Part shown: piece by piece, positions 33,760 through 41,770 of the stretch | Position numbering within the stretch: position 1 is the first letter of the stretch | Layout of the letters: each line of letters begins with the position of its first letter | DNA from: Panacagrimonas sp052387695 | GTDB lineage: Bacteria; Pseudomonadota; Gammaproteobacteria; Nevskiales; Nevskiaceae | Length of the DNA: 64,000 nt | NCBI GenBank assembly: GCA_052387695.1 | Contig: JBQTIX010000082.1 | Coordinates: forward strand, 1-64,000 | Direction: 5' to 3' | Program-made: the position numbers and the translations under genes | The notes under the pieces: generated by a model | What the model was told of the DNA's origin: nothing | Seen by the model: the letters and a program-made list of their open reading frames with translations, nothing else | The model's database searches: none

Positions 33760-35723
33760 CGCACTTCGACATTGTCCGCGGTGCTCGCACTCCTGAGTTG
33801 CGACAGGAACGTATTCCAGTCCACCTCTCGTTGGTAGCCGACCACGTCGATGCGTGGCAGCAGGCGGCCCTTGACCAGCACGTAGCCGCCGTCGTCCGCG
33901 GGTTCCACGCCGTCCATTCGGCACACGCCGTCGCGCAGTACGCAGCTCCAGCCGATGCGCGCGTAGGCGAAGTCCTCGAAGATGCTCAGCGCACCGCGCG
34001 ACAGCACGCCGGTGGGACCGCCGCCGATGGCGGAGATGTTGTCGATGGCGCGCTGCGAGATGCGCTTGCGCGAGCGATCGCCCGGTGGCGTCGCCAGGCG
34101 CGCATCGAACGCGACCGGCTGCCAGTTCTCGACACGCAGGTTTTCGACATCGCCATCGAGCCGTCCCTCGATGCGTCCGAACGAGAACGCACCGGTCAGT
34201 TTGGCCAGGTCCAGATTGCGCAGGTGGATGTTGGCGAGCACTCGGGGAACACGGCCCAGCGGATCGATCGCGCGCAACCCGTCGACCGAGATTTCGCCGT
34301 CGAAAGCCTGCGCACGCAGAGCGCCATCCAGCCGCAGTTCGCGGTCTTCGAATTGCAGGCCCGGCAGGCGGCCGCCGAGCCTGCCGCCGAACTCGGGCCA
34401 GCCGAGTGCACGTGTCAGGGTCGCAAGATCGATGGGCTCGATCCCGGCGTCGAAGTGCGCGGAGACTTCGGGGGTCCCGAGCTTTCGCAACGCGAGTTGA
34501 TTCACCACCAGCGCGCCGTCCGCCATCGGGATGCGCAGCGGCGATTGCAGGGTGAAATCCCGACCTGCCGCGAGAACGTGCAGATCGCTGCCGCCGAGGT
34601 CGAGTTTGGCGATGCGTCCGCCGGTCCAGTGCAGATGCGAGGGCTTTTTTTCCGGGGGAGCCGGATCGCTCCAGTGGATGGCGCCGCTGAGGCCGCTGAG
34701 TGCGGCATCGAACACGGGCGCGTCGATCCCGGCCCGGTCGAGCGTCAAATCCAGCGAGTGGACCTGCCCGGCGCGCGCGACGATGTGACCCGCGACGCTG
34801 CCGGACAAGCCCAGTTTTTCGAACGAGGTGCCTGCGAGAAACGGTTGCGCGTAGGTCGTGAACGCAGGGCCGAGCTGGACGGATCGGATTTCGAGGTCGG
34901 CGTCGGGCGCAGCGGTGCCGGCTTTTGAGAGACGGCCCGAGAGATCGAGCACACCGGTGTGCTGCACGCGGATCGCGCTGGCTTCCAGGCTGCCGTCGCG
35001 CCGGTCCAGCGCCAGGCGCGCCGAGGCCGAAGCCGCGGCAGTGGTGAAGTCCAGAAAGATCGGTTCGGCGTAGGCCTGGCCGGAACGGGCGTCGATGTCG
35101 ATGCTCGCGTCCGCGCGCTGCGGTGACCATGTCCCGTTCCAGCCCATACGCGCGCCGAGCTGGTCGCTGGCGTAGCGCCCGCTGGGCTCGGCCAAAGTCA
35201 GGCCCTTGGCGACCAGCTGGCCTTCGGCCGAGCCCGCCGCGCCGCGCCGCTTCAAACTCAGATCCAGATCGAGCGAGCCTGCCAGGTCGAGCTTCGGCCA
35301 TTTCGGCGCCAGTGCCGCCATCAGGGCGGGCCAGACCGTGAGGTCCGAAATCCTTGCGTTCAAGCGTGCTTCGAGCGACTCGCCGCGTCCATTCAGATCG
35401 CCGCGGATGAGCAGGGTCTGCGTACGAAGCTGCTGAAGCCCCAGCTCCCAGGCGCCGGTACGGGCGAGTCGTGCCGAGAACCCGGCTTCGAGCGTCTGAT
35501 CGCGCCAGTTCGCGCCAGCCCGACCGTTCTTGCACAGCGCCGCGTCGACCGGTCTGGAATCCGATTCCAGCCGGCACGAAATCGAGGCGTTCAATACCGG
35601 ATCGGCAAGTCCTTCCCAGGTGATGGAGCCGACCGCGATCCTGACCTCCAGCGCCGCCCCGCAGGGCGCGATCACGGACGCAAGCAAGGCGGCCACGACC
35701 GCGCCGGCGCGGCGCTCCATCAT
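33756..35723 (-). CDS. YdbH/AsmA-like envelope protein
   Basis: 655 residues with an N-terminal signal sequence (MMERRAGAVVAALLASVIAP...) and a long beta-rich body of repeated amphipathic strands separated by Gly/Asp turns (LDLAGSLDLDLSLK, LDLSGRLSKAGT, LDLGGSDLHVLAAGRDFTL). The C-terminal segment (GALSIFEDFAYARIGWSC, CRMDGVEPADDGGYVLVKG, VDWNTFLSQL) resembles the YdbH / dicarboxylate-transport domain of large envelope-bridging proteins. A role in lipid passage between membranes is possible but not shown. Its start overlaps the BtuF-like stop as ATGA, so they are translationally coupled. Its stop codon lies in a family A repeat. Smaller than E. coli YdbH (about 880 residues). Confidence 0.6.
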   Translation of the reverse strand: MMERRAGAVVAALLASVIAPCGAALEVRIAVGSITWEGLADPVLNASISCRLESDSRPVDAALCKNGRAGANWRDQTLEAGFSARLARTGAWELGLQQLRTQTLLIRGDLNGRGESLEARLNARISDLTVWPALMAALAPKWPKLDLAGSLDLDLSLKRRGAAGSAEGQLVAKGLTLAEPSGRYASDQLGARMGWNGTWSPQRADASIDIDARSGQAYAEPIFLDFTTAAASASARLALDRRDGSLEASAIRVQHTGVLDLSGRLSKAGTAAPDADLEIRSVQLGPAFTTYAQPFLAGTSFEKLGLSGSVAGHIVARAGQVHSLDLTLDRAGIDAPVFDAALSGLSGAIHWSDPAPPEKKPSHLHWTGGRIAKLDLGGSDLHVLAAGRDFTLQSPLRIPMADGALVVNQLALRKLGTPEVSAHFDAGIEPIDLATLTRALGWPEFGGRLGGRLPGLQFEDRELRLDGALRAQAFDGEISVDGLRAIDPLGRVPRVLANIHLRNLDLAKLTGAFSFGRIEGRLDGDVENLRVENWQPVAFDARLATPPGDRSRKRISQRAIDNISAIGGGPTGVLSRGALSIFEDFAYARIGWSCVLRDGVCRMDGVEPADDGGYVLVKGRLLPRIDVVGYQREVDWNTFLSQLRSASTADNVEVR

Positions 35724-36532
35724 GGAATTGCGGCCGGCAGCCTCTGGCGCGCGGCATCGAGTGCCGTGCACAGCGACGCCGCGCCCAGCGCCATCCGCGG
35801 CGTCGCACGCGCGAGGGTGTCGGCGTCCACCGCAATGAGATTGTCGCTGCGCACCGCGCGCATGCTCGCGAAGCGCTGCCAGCCCGCGCGGATGCCGGCC
35901 GCGTCATCCTGCGTGCCGAACACGATGGCCGCGGGGTCCGCCGCGATCACCGCCTCGCGACTCACCGGCCCGGCGAGGCGCGGCCGGCCGGCGAAGATGT
36001 TGCGGCCGCCGCAGAGGGCGAGCGCTTCACTGATCGGCGAGTCGCGGTTGATGGTGAAAATCGGTTCTGACTGGAGCTGGTACATCACGTCGATCGGAGG
36101 CGCGTGGGCGTAGCGCAGGCGTAGCGCCTCGATCTGTTTCCGGTACGCGATCTCGACCTGGCAGGCCGCGTCCTCGACCGACAGCAGGGCGCCGACACGA
36201 AGCAGCGCCAGGCCCACGTCCTCCAGGGTGCGCACGCGGATCGGCTTGACGTCGAGCCCGACCCGCCGAAGCTGGACCACGGTGCGCTCCGGGGTGCCGC
36301 CGTCCCAGGACAGGACCAGGGTCGGCTTCAGCGCGAGCACCGCCTCGGCGTTGGCGGCGAAGGAGTCGCCGACCTGGGGCAGCGCCTTCAACTCGGGTGG
36401 GTAGTCGCTGTACTGCACCACGCCGACCAGCTGGTCGCAGGCGCCGACCGCGCAGACCAGTTCGGCGAGGTGCGGCGACAGGGTGACGACTCTTTCCTTC
36501 GCAGACGCGTTGACGGTCGTCATCAAGACCAT
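35720..36532 (-). CDS. BtuF-like helical-backbone metal/cobalamin receptor
   Basis: About 270 residues, class III periplasmic binding fold: VVTLSPHLAELVCAVGACDQ (first lobe), QYSDYPPELKALPQVGDSFA, ALKPTLVLSWDGGTPER, a long backbone helix (VGALLSVEDAACQVEIAYRK...), then ALCGGRNIFAGRPRLAGPVS and AADPAAIVFG. It would deliver vitamin B12 or an iron/metal chelate to an ABC importer, none of which is nearby. The frame before the first ATG (36532) encodes YRWKTLLLIMVLMTTVNASA, which looks like the body of a signal peptide, but no start codon precedes it and a family A repeat begins just upstream. The 5' end may therefore be damaged or use a non-standard start. Overlaps the next gene by 4 nt. Confidence 0.75.
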   Translation of the reverse strand: MVLMTTVNASAKERVVTLSPHLAELVCAVGACDQLVGVVQYSDYPPELKALPQVGDSFAANAEAVLALKPTLVLSWDGGTPERTVVQLRRVGLDVKPIRVRTLEDVGLALLRVGALLSVEDAACQVEIAYRKQIEALRLRYAHAPPIDVMYQLQSEPIFTINRDSPISEALALCGGRNIFAGRPRLAGPVSREAVIAADPAAIVFGTQDDAAGIRAGWQRFASMRAVRSDNLIAVDADTLARATPRMALGAASLCTALDAARQRLPAAIP

Positions 36533-36604
36533 GATCAGCAGCAGCGTTTTCCAACGGTAGACGCGGTGACCCTTGGTCGGTTGCAGGTCGGTTATTGGTC
36601 GGTT

Positions 36605-36730
36605 GTAGGTCGGTTCAAGCTGAAGGCGGAACCGACACTGCGCGCCTTTGCCGGAGCGCGCTGTCGGCTCCGCCCGCGAAAAGCACACTGGCCCTTCGAC
36701 GTTGCTCAGGACAGGCTTGAGCCGACCTAT
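36605..36730. repeat. Family A element with a nested second repeat
   Basis: GTAGGTCGGTTCAAGCTGAA...GAGCCGACCTAT. The loop of the second hairpin is expanded by GGCCCTTCGACGTTGCTCAG followed by GACAGG, itself a form of the CTTCGAC...CTCAGGACAGG repeat found widely in bacterial genomes. Extra partial left ends (GGTCGGTTGCAGG, GGTCGGTTATT) lie at about 36575-36604. Confidence 0.75.
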
Positions 36731-36744
36731 GGCCAAGCCGTCGA

Positions 36745-37632
36745 TCACGTGCCGAGCCCGCCGATCGCCGCCACGGCGATGAAGGCGAGCACGATCAGCA
36801 GCGCGCGAAGCTGGAGATTCAGCACCTCGCGCGCCGCCAGGTCCAGCGTGGCCGGCACCTCGGTTGCGCCCTCCTTGTTTTCGAACGCGAGCGAACCGGA
36901 CGATACGTCGGCCAGCACCGCCCAGGTGTGGCCGCGCCAGCCATGGCCGGCGTCGCTGGACAGCCGCGCGTATTCCCTGATGGCGTCGTCGAGGCTGCCG
37001 GACAGACCGAACAGCACCGCGGTGATGCGTGCCGGCACCCAGGCCGCGAGCGCGTGCAGCGTTTCCGCGGCCTCGGCGGCAGGGGAGTCCTCGCCATGCT
37101 CCATCAGCAGGCGCGGCAGACGGCTTGCGAGCCGGTAGCCGACGGCACCCACCGCACCCGCGGCGAAGAACCACAGCAGCACGCCGAACAGGCGTTCGTG
37201 CGACTGGATGAACAGCGCGCCGAGCAGGCTGCGTGAGTCAGGCGCATCCGACTCCGAGTAGCGTTCCGGGCCTTGCAGCAGCAGGCGTGCGAGCCGGTCG
37301 GCCTGCGCCTTGTCGCCCTCGCGGCGCGCGGCCAGCCAGAGTTTGACGTCGTCCGCCAGATCGCGCGGTCCCAGGCACAGGAACAGGATCAGCGCCGAAA
37401 ACGCCAGTTGCAGCAGCGGCGATTCCAGCCAGTCCTTCAGCCACCAGGTCAGCAGCAGCGGCGGCGCGAGGACCAGGGGAATCGCCAGCGCGCCGCGCCA
37501 GAGGGTGGCGACCGGCAACAGCCCGCGCAGCGCCGACAGGTACCGTCGCATCAGCAGTGGTGAGCCCCAGCCGGGCACATGGCCGAGCAGGCGCTCGGCG
37601 ATCAGGGCGGCGAGGATCGCGATCAGGGTCAT
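36745..37632 (-). CDS. ampE: AmpE-like membrane protein
   Basis: A 295-residue inner-membrane protein with about four hydrophobic segments. It begins MTLIAILAALIAERLLGHVP and contains the family-like LGPRDLADDVKLWLAARREGD, SLLGALFIQSHERLFGVLLW and FFAAGAVGAVGYRLASRLP. AmpE is encoded after ampD in many Gammaproteobacteria and has been called a sensory membrane protein in beta-lactamase induction; its action is unclear. Its ATG overlaps the ampD stop (ATGA), so the two are co-translated. Confidence 0.9.
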   Translation of the reverse strand: MTLIAILAALIAERLLGHVPGWGSPLLMRRYLSALRGLLPVATLWRGALAIPLVLAPPLLLTWWLKDWLESPLLQLAFSALILFLCLGPRDLADDVKLWLAARREGDKAQADRLARLLLQGPERYSESDAPDSRSLLGALFIQSHERLFGVLLWFFAAGAVGAVGYRLASRLPRLLMEHGEDSPAAEAAETLHALAAWVPARITAVLFGLSGSLDDAIREYARLSSDAGHGWRGHTWAVLADVSSGSLAFENKEGATEVPATLDLAAREVLNLQLRALLIVLAFIAVAAIGGLGT

Positions 37633-38222
37633 GCGGCGCCAAGCCTCGCACGAACAAGCGGCCAATCGAAGTGCGGACCCGGATCGGTCTTGCGGCCGGG
37701 GGCAATGTCGGAGTGGCCGGCGAGGTGGCGGGGTCCGAGTCGCGGGTAGCGTGCAAACAGTGCCGCGAGGACGCCCGCGAGCGCGTCGTACTGCGAGGGC
37801 TCGAAGGCGATGTGGTCGCTGCCCTCCAGTTCGATGCCGATGGAAAAGTCGTTGCAGCGCTCGCGGCCTTCGTGCGCGGACACACCCGCATGCCAGGCAC
37901 GACGGTCGAAGGGCACGTACTGGGTTACCCGCCCGTCGCGGAACACGCAGAGATGCGCCGACACGAGCAGACCGCGCAAGGTCTCGAAGTAAGGATGCGC
38001 GGCGTCATCCAGCCTGCCCATGAAAAGATCATCGATCCACGGCCCGCCGAACTCGTCCGGCGGCAGCGAGATGTTGTGAATCACCACCAGACTGATGTCG
38101 TCCGCATCGGGACGCTCGTCCTGGTGAGGCGAGGCAAGCTGGCGCACACCGGCATGCAGACGGTGCACCCCGTCCACGAACCACCCGGAACCCGCTTGCC
38201 CACTCCTGGCTTGCCCACTCAT
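37629..38222 (-). CDS. ampD: 1,6-anhydro-N-acetylmuramyl-L-alanine amidase AmpD
   Basis: A 197-residue cytosolic zinc amidase that removes the peptide from anhydro-muropeptides during cell-wall recycling and so limits AmpR activation. Zinc and catalytic positions are visible: VVIHNISLPPDEFGG (first His), GIELEGSDHIAFEP, and LAGHSDIAPGRKTDPGPHFDW (second His and the Asp). Normal size. The first codons contain a short direct duplication (CTTGCCCACTC twice on the plus strand), so an N-terminal SGQARSGQA repeat results. Divergent from the M16 gene 49 bp away; ampE follows with an ATGA overlap. No ampR or ampC in the window. Confidence 0.95.
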   Translation of the reverse strand: MSGQARSGQAGSGWFVDGVHRLHAGVRQLASPHQDERPDADDISLVVIHNISLPPDEFGGPWIDDLFMGRLDDAAHPYFETLRGLLVSAHLCVFRDGRVTQYVPFDRRAWHAGVSAHEGRERCNDFSIGIELEGSDHIAFEPSQYDALAGVLAALFARYPRLGPRHLAGHSDIAPGRKTDPGPHFDWPLVRARLGAA

Positions 38223-38271
38223 GTTCTACTTCGCAATCCCGCCGTCGCCGCAACCGTCTGGAGTTTTCATC

Positions 38272-41028
38272 ATGGTCCGATTGTCGATCCTCGCCCTGCT
38301 CGCCTGCGTCGCCAGCCTGTCTTCGGCGGCAGAGGAACTTGCAGGGAGTCGGGCGCCGTTCGATCCGGACATTGCTTACGTCAAGCATATCCTGCCCAAC
38401 GGCCTGACCCTGCTGATCCACGAGGATCACAAGGCGCCGATCGTGGCGGTCAACGTCTGGTACCACGTCGGCAGCAAGGACGAGCGGCCGGGGCGTACCG
38501 GCTTTGCGCATCTGTTCGAACACCTGATGTTCAACGGTTCGGAGAATCACAACGACGAGTATTTCCGTCCGCTCGAAGCCGTCGGCGGGACCAAGATGAA
38601 CGGCACCACAGCCGAAGACCGCACCAACTATTTCCAGAACGTGCCGACCTCGGCGCTGGATCTGGCGCTGTGGCTGGAGTCGGACCGCATGGGTCATCTG
38701 CTAGGCGCCATCGACCAGGCCAAGCTCGACGAGCAGCGCGGCGTGGTGCTCAACGAAAAGCGCCAGAACGAGGACCGGCCCTACGGCAAGGCGCAGATGC
38801 TGATCGCTGCGCAGACCTACCCGCCCGGCCATCCCTATTCGTGGACGCCGATCGGATCGAAGGAGGATCTGGACGCCGCCACCGTGGCCGACGTGAAGGC
38901 CTGGTTTGTCGAACGCTACGGCGCCGCCAACGCGGTGCTGACGGTGGCCGGCGACGTCCAGCCGGAGGACGTCAAGCGCAAGGTCGAGCTGTATTTCGGG
39001 GACATCGCGTCCGGCCCGGCGCTGACCCGCCACGGCGCCTGGACCGCGAAGATGAACGGCATCAAGCGCGCGACGATGCAGGATCGCGTGCCGCAGGCGC
39101 GCATCACCAAGGTGTGGAACGTACCGGGCTACTGCGAGCGCGACACCAACTTGCTGAGCCTGGCATCCGACACGCTGGCCGGCGGCAAGACCAGCCGCCT
39201 GTACCAGCGGCTGGTGTATCGCGACCGCAGCGCCACGCAGGTGTATGCCTACGTCAATCCCAACGAGATCGGCTCGCAGTTTTTCATCGACGCGCTGGTG
39301 GCGCCCGGCGCGGACGCCGCGCAGGTGGAGCAGGCGATGGACGAGGAGCTGGCGCGCTTCCTCAAGCAGGGGCCGACCCCGGCGGAAGTCGCGCGCGTGC
39401 GCACCGGGCTGGAAGCCAGCTTCGTGCGCGGACTGGAGACCATCGACGGCTTCGGCGGCAAGTCCAACCTGCTGGCGGAGAACCAGACCTATTGCGGCAG
39501 GCCCGACTGGTACAAGCAGGAGTTCCGCTGGATTGCGCAGGCGAGCGTTCAGGACGTGCGCCAGACCGCGCAAACCTGGCTGTCCGACGGCCAGTTCGTG
39601 CTGATCACCACGCCTCTGCCCGATCATCAGACGGCGCAAGTGGGCGCGGATCGCAGCAAGCTCCCGGCCGTGGGCCCGGCGCCGAAGCTGGAATTGCCGC
39701 CGCTCCAGCGCACGCGCCTGTCCAACGGCATGGAGCTGCTGCTGGCCGAACGCCACGCGGCGCCGGTGGTGCAGGTCATCCTGCTGTTTGATGCCGGGTA
39801 CGCCGCCGACAGCGGGCCGCGCCTCGGCACGGCGAAGATGACCCTGGACATGCTCGACGAAGGGGCCGGCGCGCGCGACTCGCTGGCCATCGCGATTCGC
39901 CAGGAAGAACTCGCGGCCCGGTTCTCCGCGCAATCCACGCTGGATACCTCGTTCGTGCTGATGAACATCCTCGCCAGCCGCCTGCCCGAGTCGCTGCAGC
40001 TGTTGTCCGACCTGGTGCTGCGGCCGAGCTTTCCGGCGAAGGAGCTCGAACGCCTCAAGGCCCAGAGTCTCGCTGCGATCCAGCAGGAGAAGTCCCAGCC
40101 CAATGGTCTGGCCCAGCGGATCTACCCGGCGCTGGTGTTCGGCGCCGATCACGCTTACGGCAAGCCCCGCTCCGGCAATGGCGACGAGGCCTCGGTGGCG
40201 GCGATGACGGTGGCCGACCTGCGCGACTTCCAGTCCAAATGGCTGCGGCCGGACAACGCCCGCATCCTGATCGTCGGCGACACCACCCTCGTGCAGATCA
40301 AGCCGTTGCTGGAACGCGCCTTCGGAAGCTGGAAATCGCCAGGCGTGGAGCGGGGACGCAAGACCGTCGCCGAAGTCCGGCGGCCGTCGGCGCCGCGTGT
40401 ATTCCTGATCGACAAGCCCGATACCGAGCAGACCCTGCTGCTGGCCGCGCACGTGGCGCCGCCGCGGGCCGATCCGGACGATGTGGCGATGAACCTGGTG
40501 TCCAGCGTGCTGGGCGGCCTGTTCACTTCGCGGCTGAATCTCAACCTGCGCGAAGACAAGCACTGGAGCTACAACGCCGGCAGCCAGATCGGCAACGCGC
40601 GCGGGCAGCGGCCGTTCGTGGCGTACTCGTCGGTGCAGATCGATCGCACCGCCGACTCGCTGCGCGAGATGGTCGGCGAGATCGAAAACCTGCTCGGCAC
40701 CAAGCCCATCACGGCCGAGGAAGTGAGCCACGCGGCGGACAATCTCGTCGTCGGACTGCCGGGGGAAAACGAGACCAGCGCCGAGGTCGCCGGCTCTTAT
40801 CTGGACATCCTCCAGTTCGGCCTCAAGGACAGCTACTTCAACGATCTGGTGCCAGCGGTGCAGGCGCTGGGTGCGGACCAGGTGAACGCCGCGGCGAAGA
40901 AGCTGCTGCATCCCGAATCCCTGACCTGGGTGGTGGTCGGAGACCTTGCAAGGATCGAGGCGCCGGTTCGCGCGCTCAAACTCGGTGAGGTCAAGGTGCT
41001 CGGCGCCGACGGCCAAATCCTCCGCTGA
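38272..41028 (+). CDS. M16 family zinc peptidase (two-domain, periplasmic)
   Basis: A 918-residue pitrilysin-family protein with a signal peptide (MVRLSILALLACVASLSSAA). The N-terminal half has the inverted zinc motif HLFEHLMFNG (HxxEH) and the downstream helix LDEQRGVVLNEKRQNEDRP that provides the third ligand Glu. The C-terminal half (from about 480) is the second, inactive M16 repeat with PDTEQTLLLAAHVAPP. Such 900-residue fused M16B proteins degrade peptides in the periplasm. CTGGAG stands 9 nt before the ATG at 38272; an upstream ATG at 38221 is less likely as it precedes the signal peptide. Confidence 0.92.
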   Translation: MVRLSILALLACVASLSSAAEELAGSRAPFDPDIAYVKHILPNGLTLLIHEDHKAPIVAVNVWYHVGSKDERPGRTGFAHLFEHLMFNGSENHNDEYFRPLEAVGGTKMNGTTAEDRTNYFQNVPTSALDLALWLESDRMGHLLGAIDQAKLDEQRGVVLNEKRQNEDRPYGKAQMLIAAQTYPPGHPYSWTPIGSKEDLDAATVADVKAWFVERYGAANAVLTVAGDVQPEDVKRKVELYFGDIASGPALTRHGAWTAKMNGIKRATMQDRVPQARITKVWNVPGYCERDTNLLSLASDTLAGGKTSRLYQRLVYRDRSATQVYAYVNPNEIGSQFFIDALVAPGADAAQVEQAMDEELARFLKQGPTPAEVARVRTGLEASFVRGLETIDGFGGKSNLLAENQTYCGRPDWYKQEFRWIAQASVQDVRQTAQTWLSDGQFVLITTPLPDHQTAQVGADRSKLPAVGPAPKLELPPLQRTRLSNGMELLLAERHAAPVVQVILLFDAGYAADSGPRLGTAKMTLDMLDEGAGARDSLAIAIRQEELAARFSAQSTLDTSFVLMNILASRLPESLQLLSDLVLRPSFPAKELERLKAQSLAAIQQEKSQPNGLAQRIYPALVFGADHAYGKPRSGNGDEASVAAMTVADLRDFQSKWLRPDNARILIVGDTTLVQIKPLLERAFGSWKSPGVERGRKTVAEVRRPSAPRVFLIDKPDTEQTLLLAAHVAPPRADPDDVAMNLVSSVLGGLFTSRLNLNLREDKHWSYNAGSQIGNARGQRPFVAYSSVQIDRTADSLREMVGEIENLLGTKPITAEEVSHAADNLVVGLPGENETSAEVAGSYLDILQFGLKDSYFNDLVPAVQALGADQVNAAAKKLLHPESLTWVVVGDLARIEAPVRALKLGEVKVLGADGQILR

Positions 41029-41089
41029 CGTCGGTCACCCTCGATCGCTGTGGGGTGACGGGGGCGCTGGGGAAGCTTTGCACTGGCTC

Positions 41090-41121
41090 GTAGATCGGTT
41101 CAAGCCGAAGGCGGAACCGAC
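41090..41121. repeat. Family A half-element after the M16 gene
   Basis: GTAGATCGGTTCAAGCCGAA...GGAACCGAC, one hairpin only, 62 nt after the M16 stop. Confidence 0.7.
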
Positions 41122-41158
41122 ACTGCGCTCTGGGCGAACGGAGTCTATGCAGATATCC

Positions 41159-41458
41159 CTAGTCGATCCGTCCGAGCGGACGCTGGAAGGTGAATTGCGC
41201 GGGTTCGATCACCAGGCTCCTGGCGGGGTCCATCGGCGGCTCGCCCTGGATCAGCGATAGCGGCAGTTGCAGCACGAACAGCCCCGTTCCCAGCACGGTC
41301 GCGACCAGCGCGAGCGGACGCACGATCACCAGGTCGAAGGCCATCGCGCCGGCGCTCGGGGTGTCGTCGGCGGAATCGCGGTACTCGTCGGCAGACGCAA
41401 GCCCCGAAACCGCGATCAGCAGTGCGGCAGCGAGGGTGACGCGGATGGACTTGCTCAC
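41159..41458 (-). CDS. Small conserved exported/membrane protein
   Basis: 99 residues from a GTG at 41458: signal peptide (VSKSIRVTLAAALLIAVSGL...ASA) and one further hydrophobic segment AFDLVIVRPLALVATVLGTGLFVLQLPLSL, ending EPAQFTFQRPLGRID. Small proteins with this RPLG-type ending are common and uncharacterised in Gammaproteobacteria; some are labelled multidrug transporter without support. GGGGAT lies just before the GTG. A longer open frame to 41515 is rejected because it would precede the signal peptide. Confidence 0.7.
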   Translation of the reverse strand: MSKSIRVTLAAALLIAVSGLASADEYRDSADDTPSAGAMAFDLVIVRPLALVATVLGTGLFVLQLPLSLIQGEPPMDPARSLVIEPAQFTFQRPLGRID

Positions 41459-41531
41459 GAGATCCCCAGGTCTGTTTAGAAAAATCAGCTTAGGAGGGGG
41501 GTCCGACCCTGTCAATTGAAGCGGACCGCTG

Positions 41532-41670
41532 GTAGTGGGTCAGTTTGAAAGTCGTTCCTACCGTTCATCCCGAGTAGCGCCGCGTATCGAGGGAGCGCCG
41601 GTGCCTCGATACGCACTGCGCTCCGCGCAGAGGCTACTCGGCACGAACGGATTTCAAGCTGACCCACTAC
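41532..41670. repeat. Family B inverted-repeat element, complete
   Basis: Left end GTAGTGGGTCAGTTTGAAAG; right end TTTCAAGCTGACCCACTAC, near-perfect terminal inverted repeats of about 20 bp. Inner motifs GAGTAGCGCCGCGTATCGAG and CCTCGATACGC...GGCTACTCGG also pair. About 139 bp in total, the clearest full copy. Confidence 0.85.
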
Positions 41671-41770
41671 CGGGCCGCTGTGGCCCGGAAAAAGGCCCGC
41701 ACCGGCAAGGGTGCGGGCTCAATGTCATTTGCCTCGAACATCCTTTCCGGGGGAGAGGCGGAGCCACCGG

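Noticed and set aside
36533..36744. Cobalamin riboswitch upstream of the BtuF-like gene
   Set aside because: The space is filled with family A repeat sequence; no B12-box-like motif is seen.
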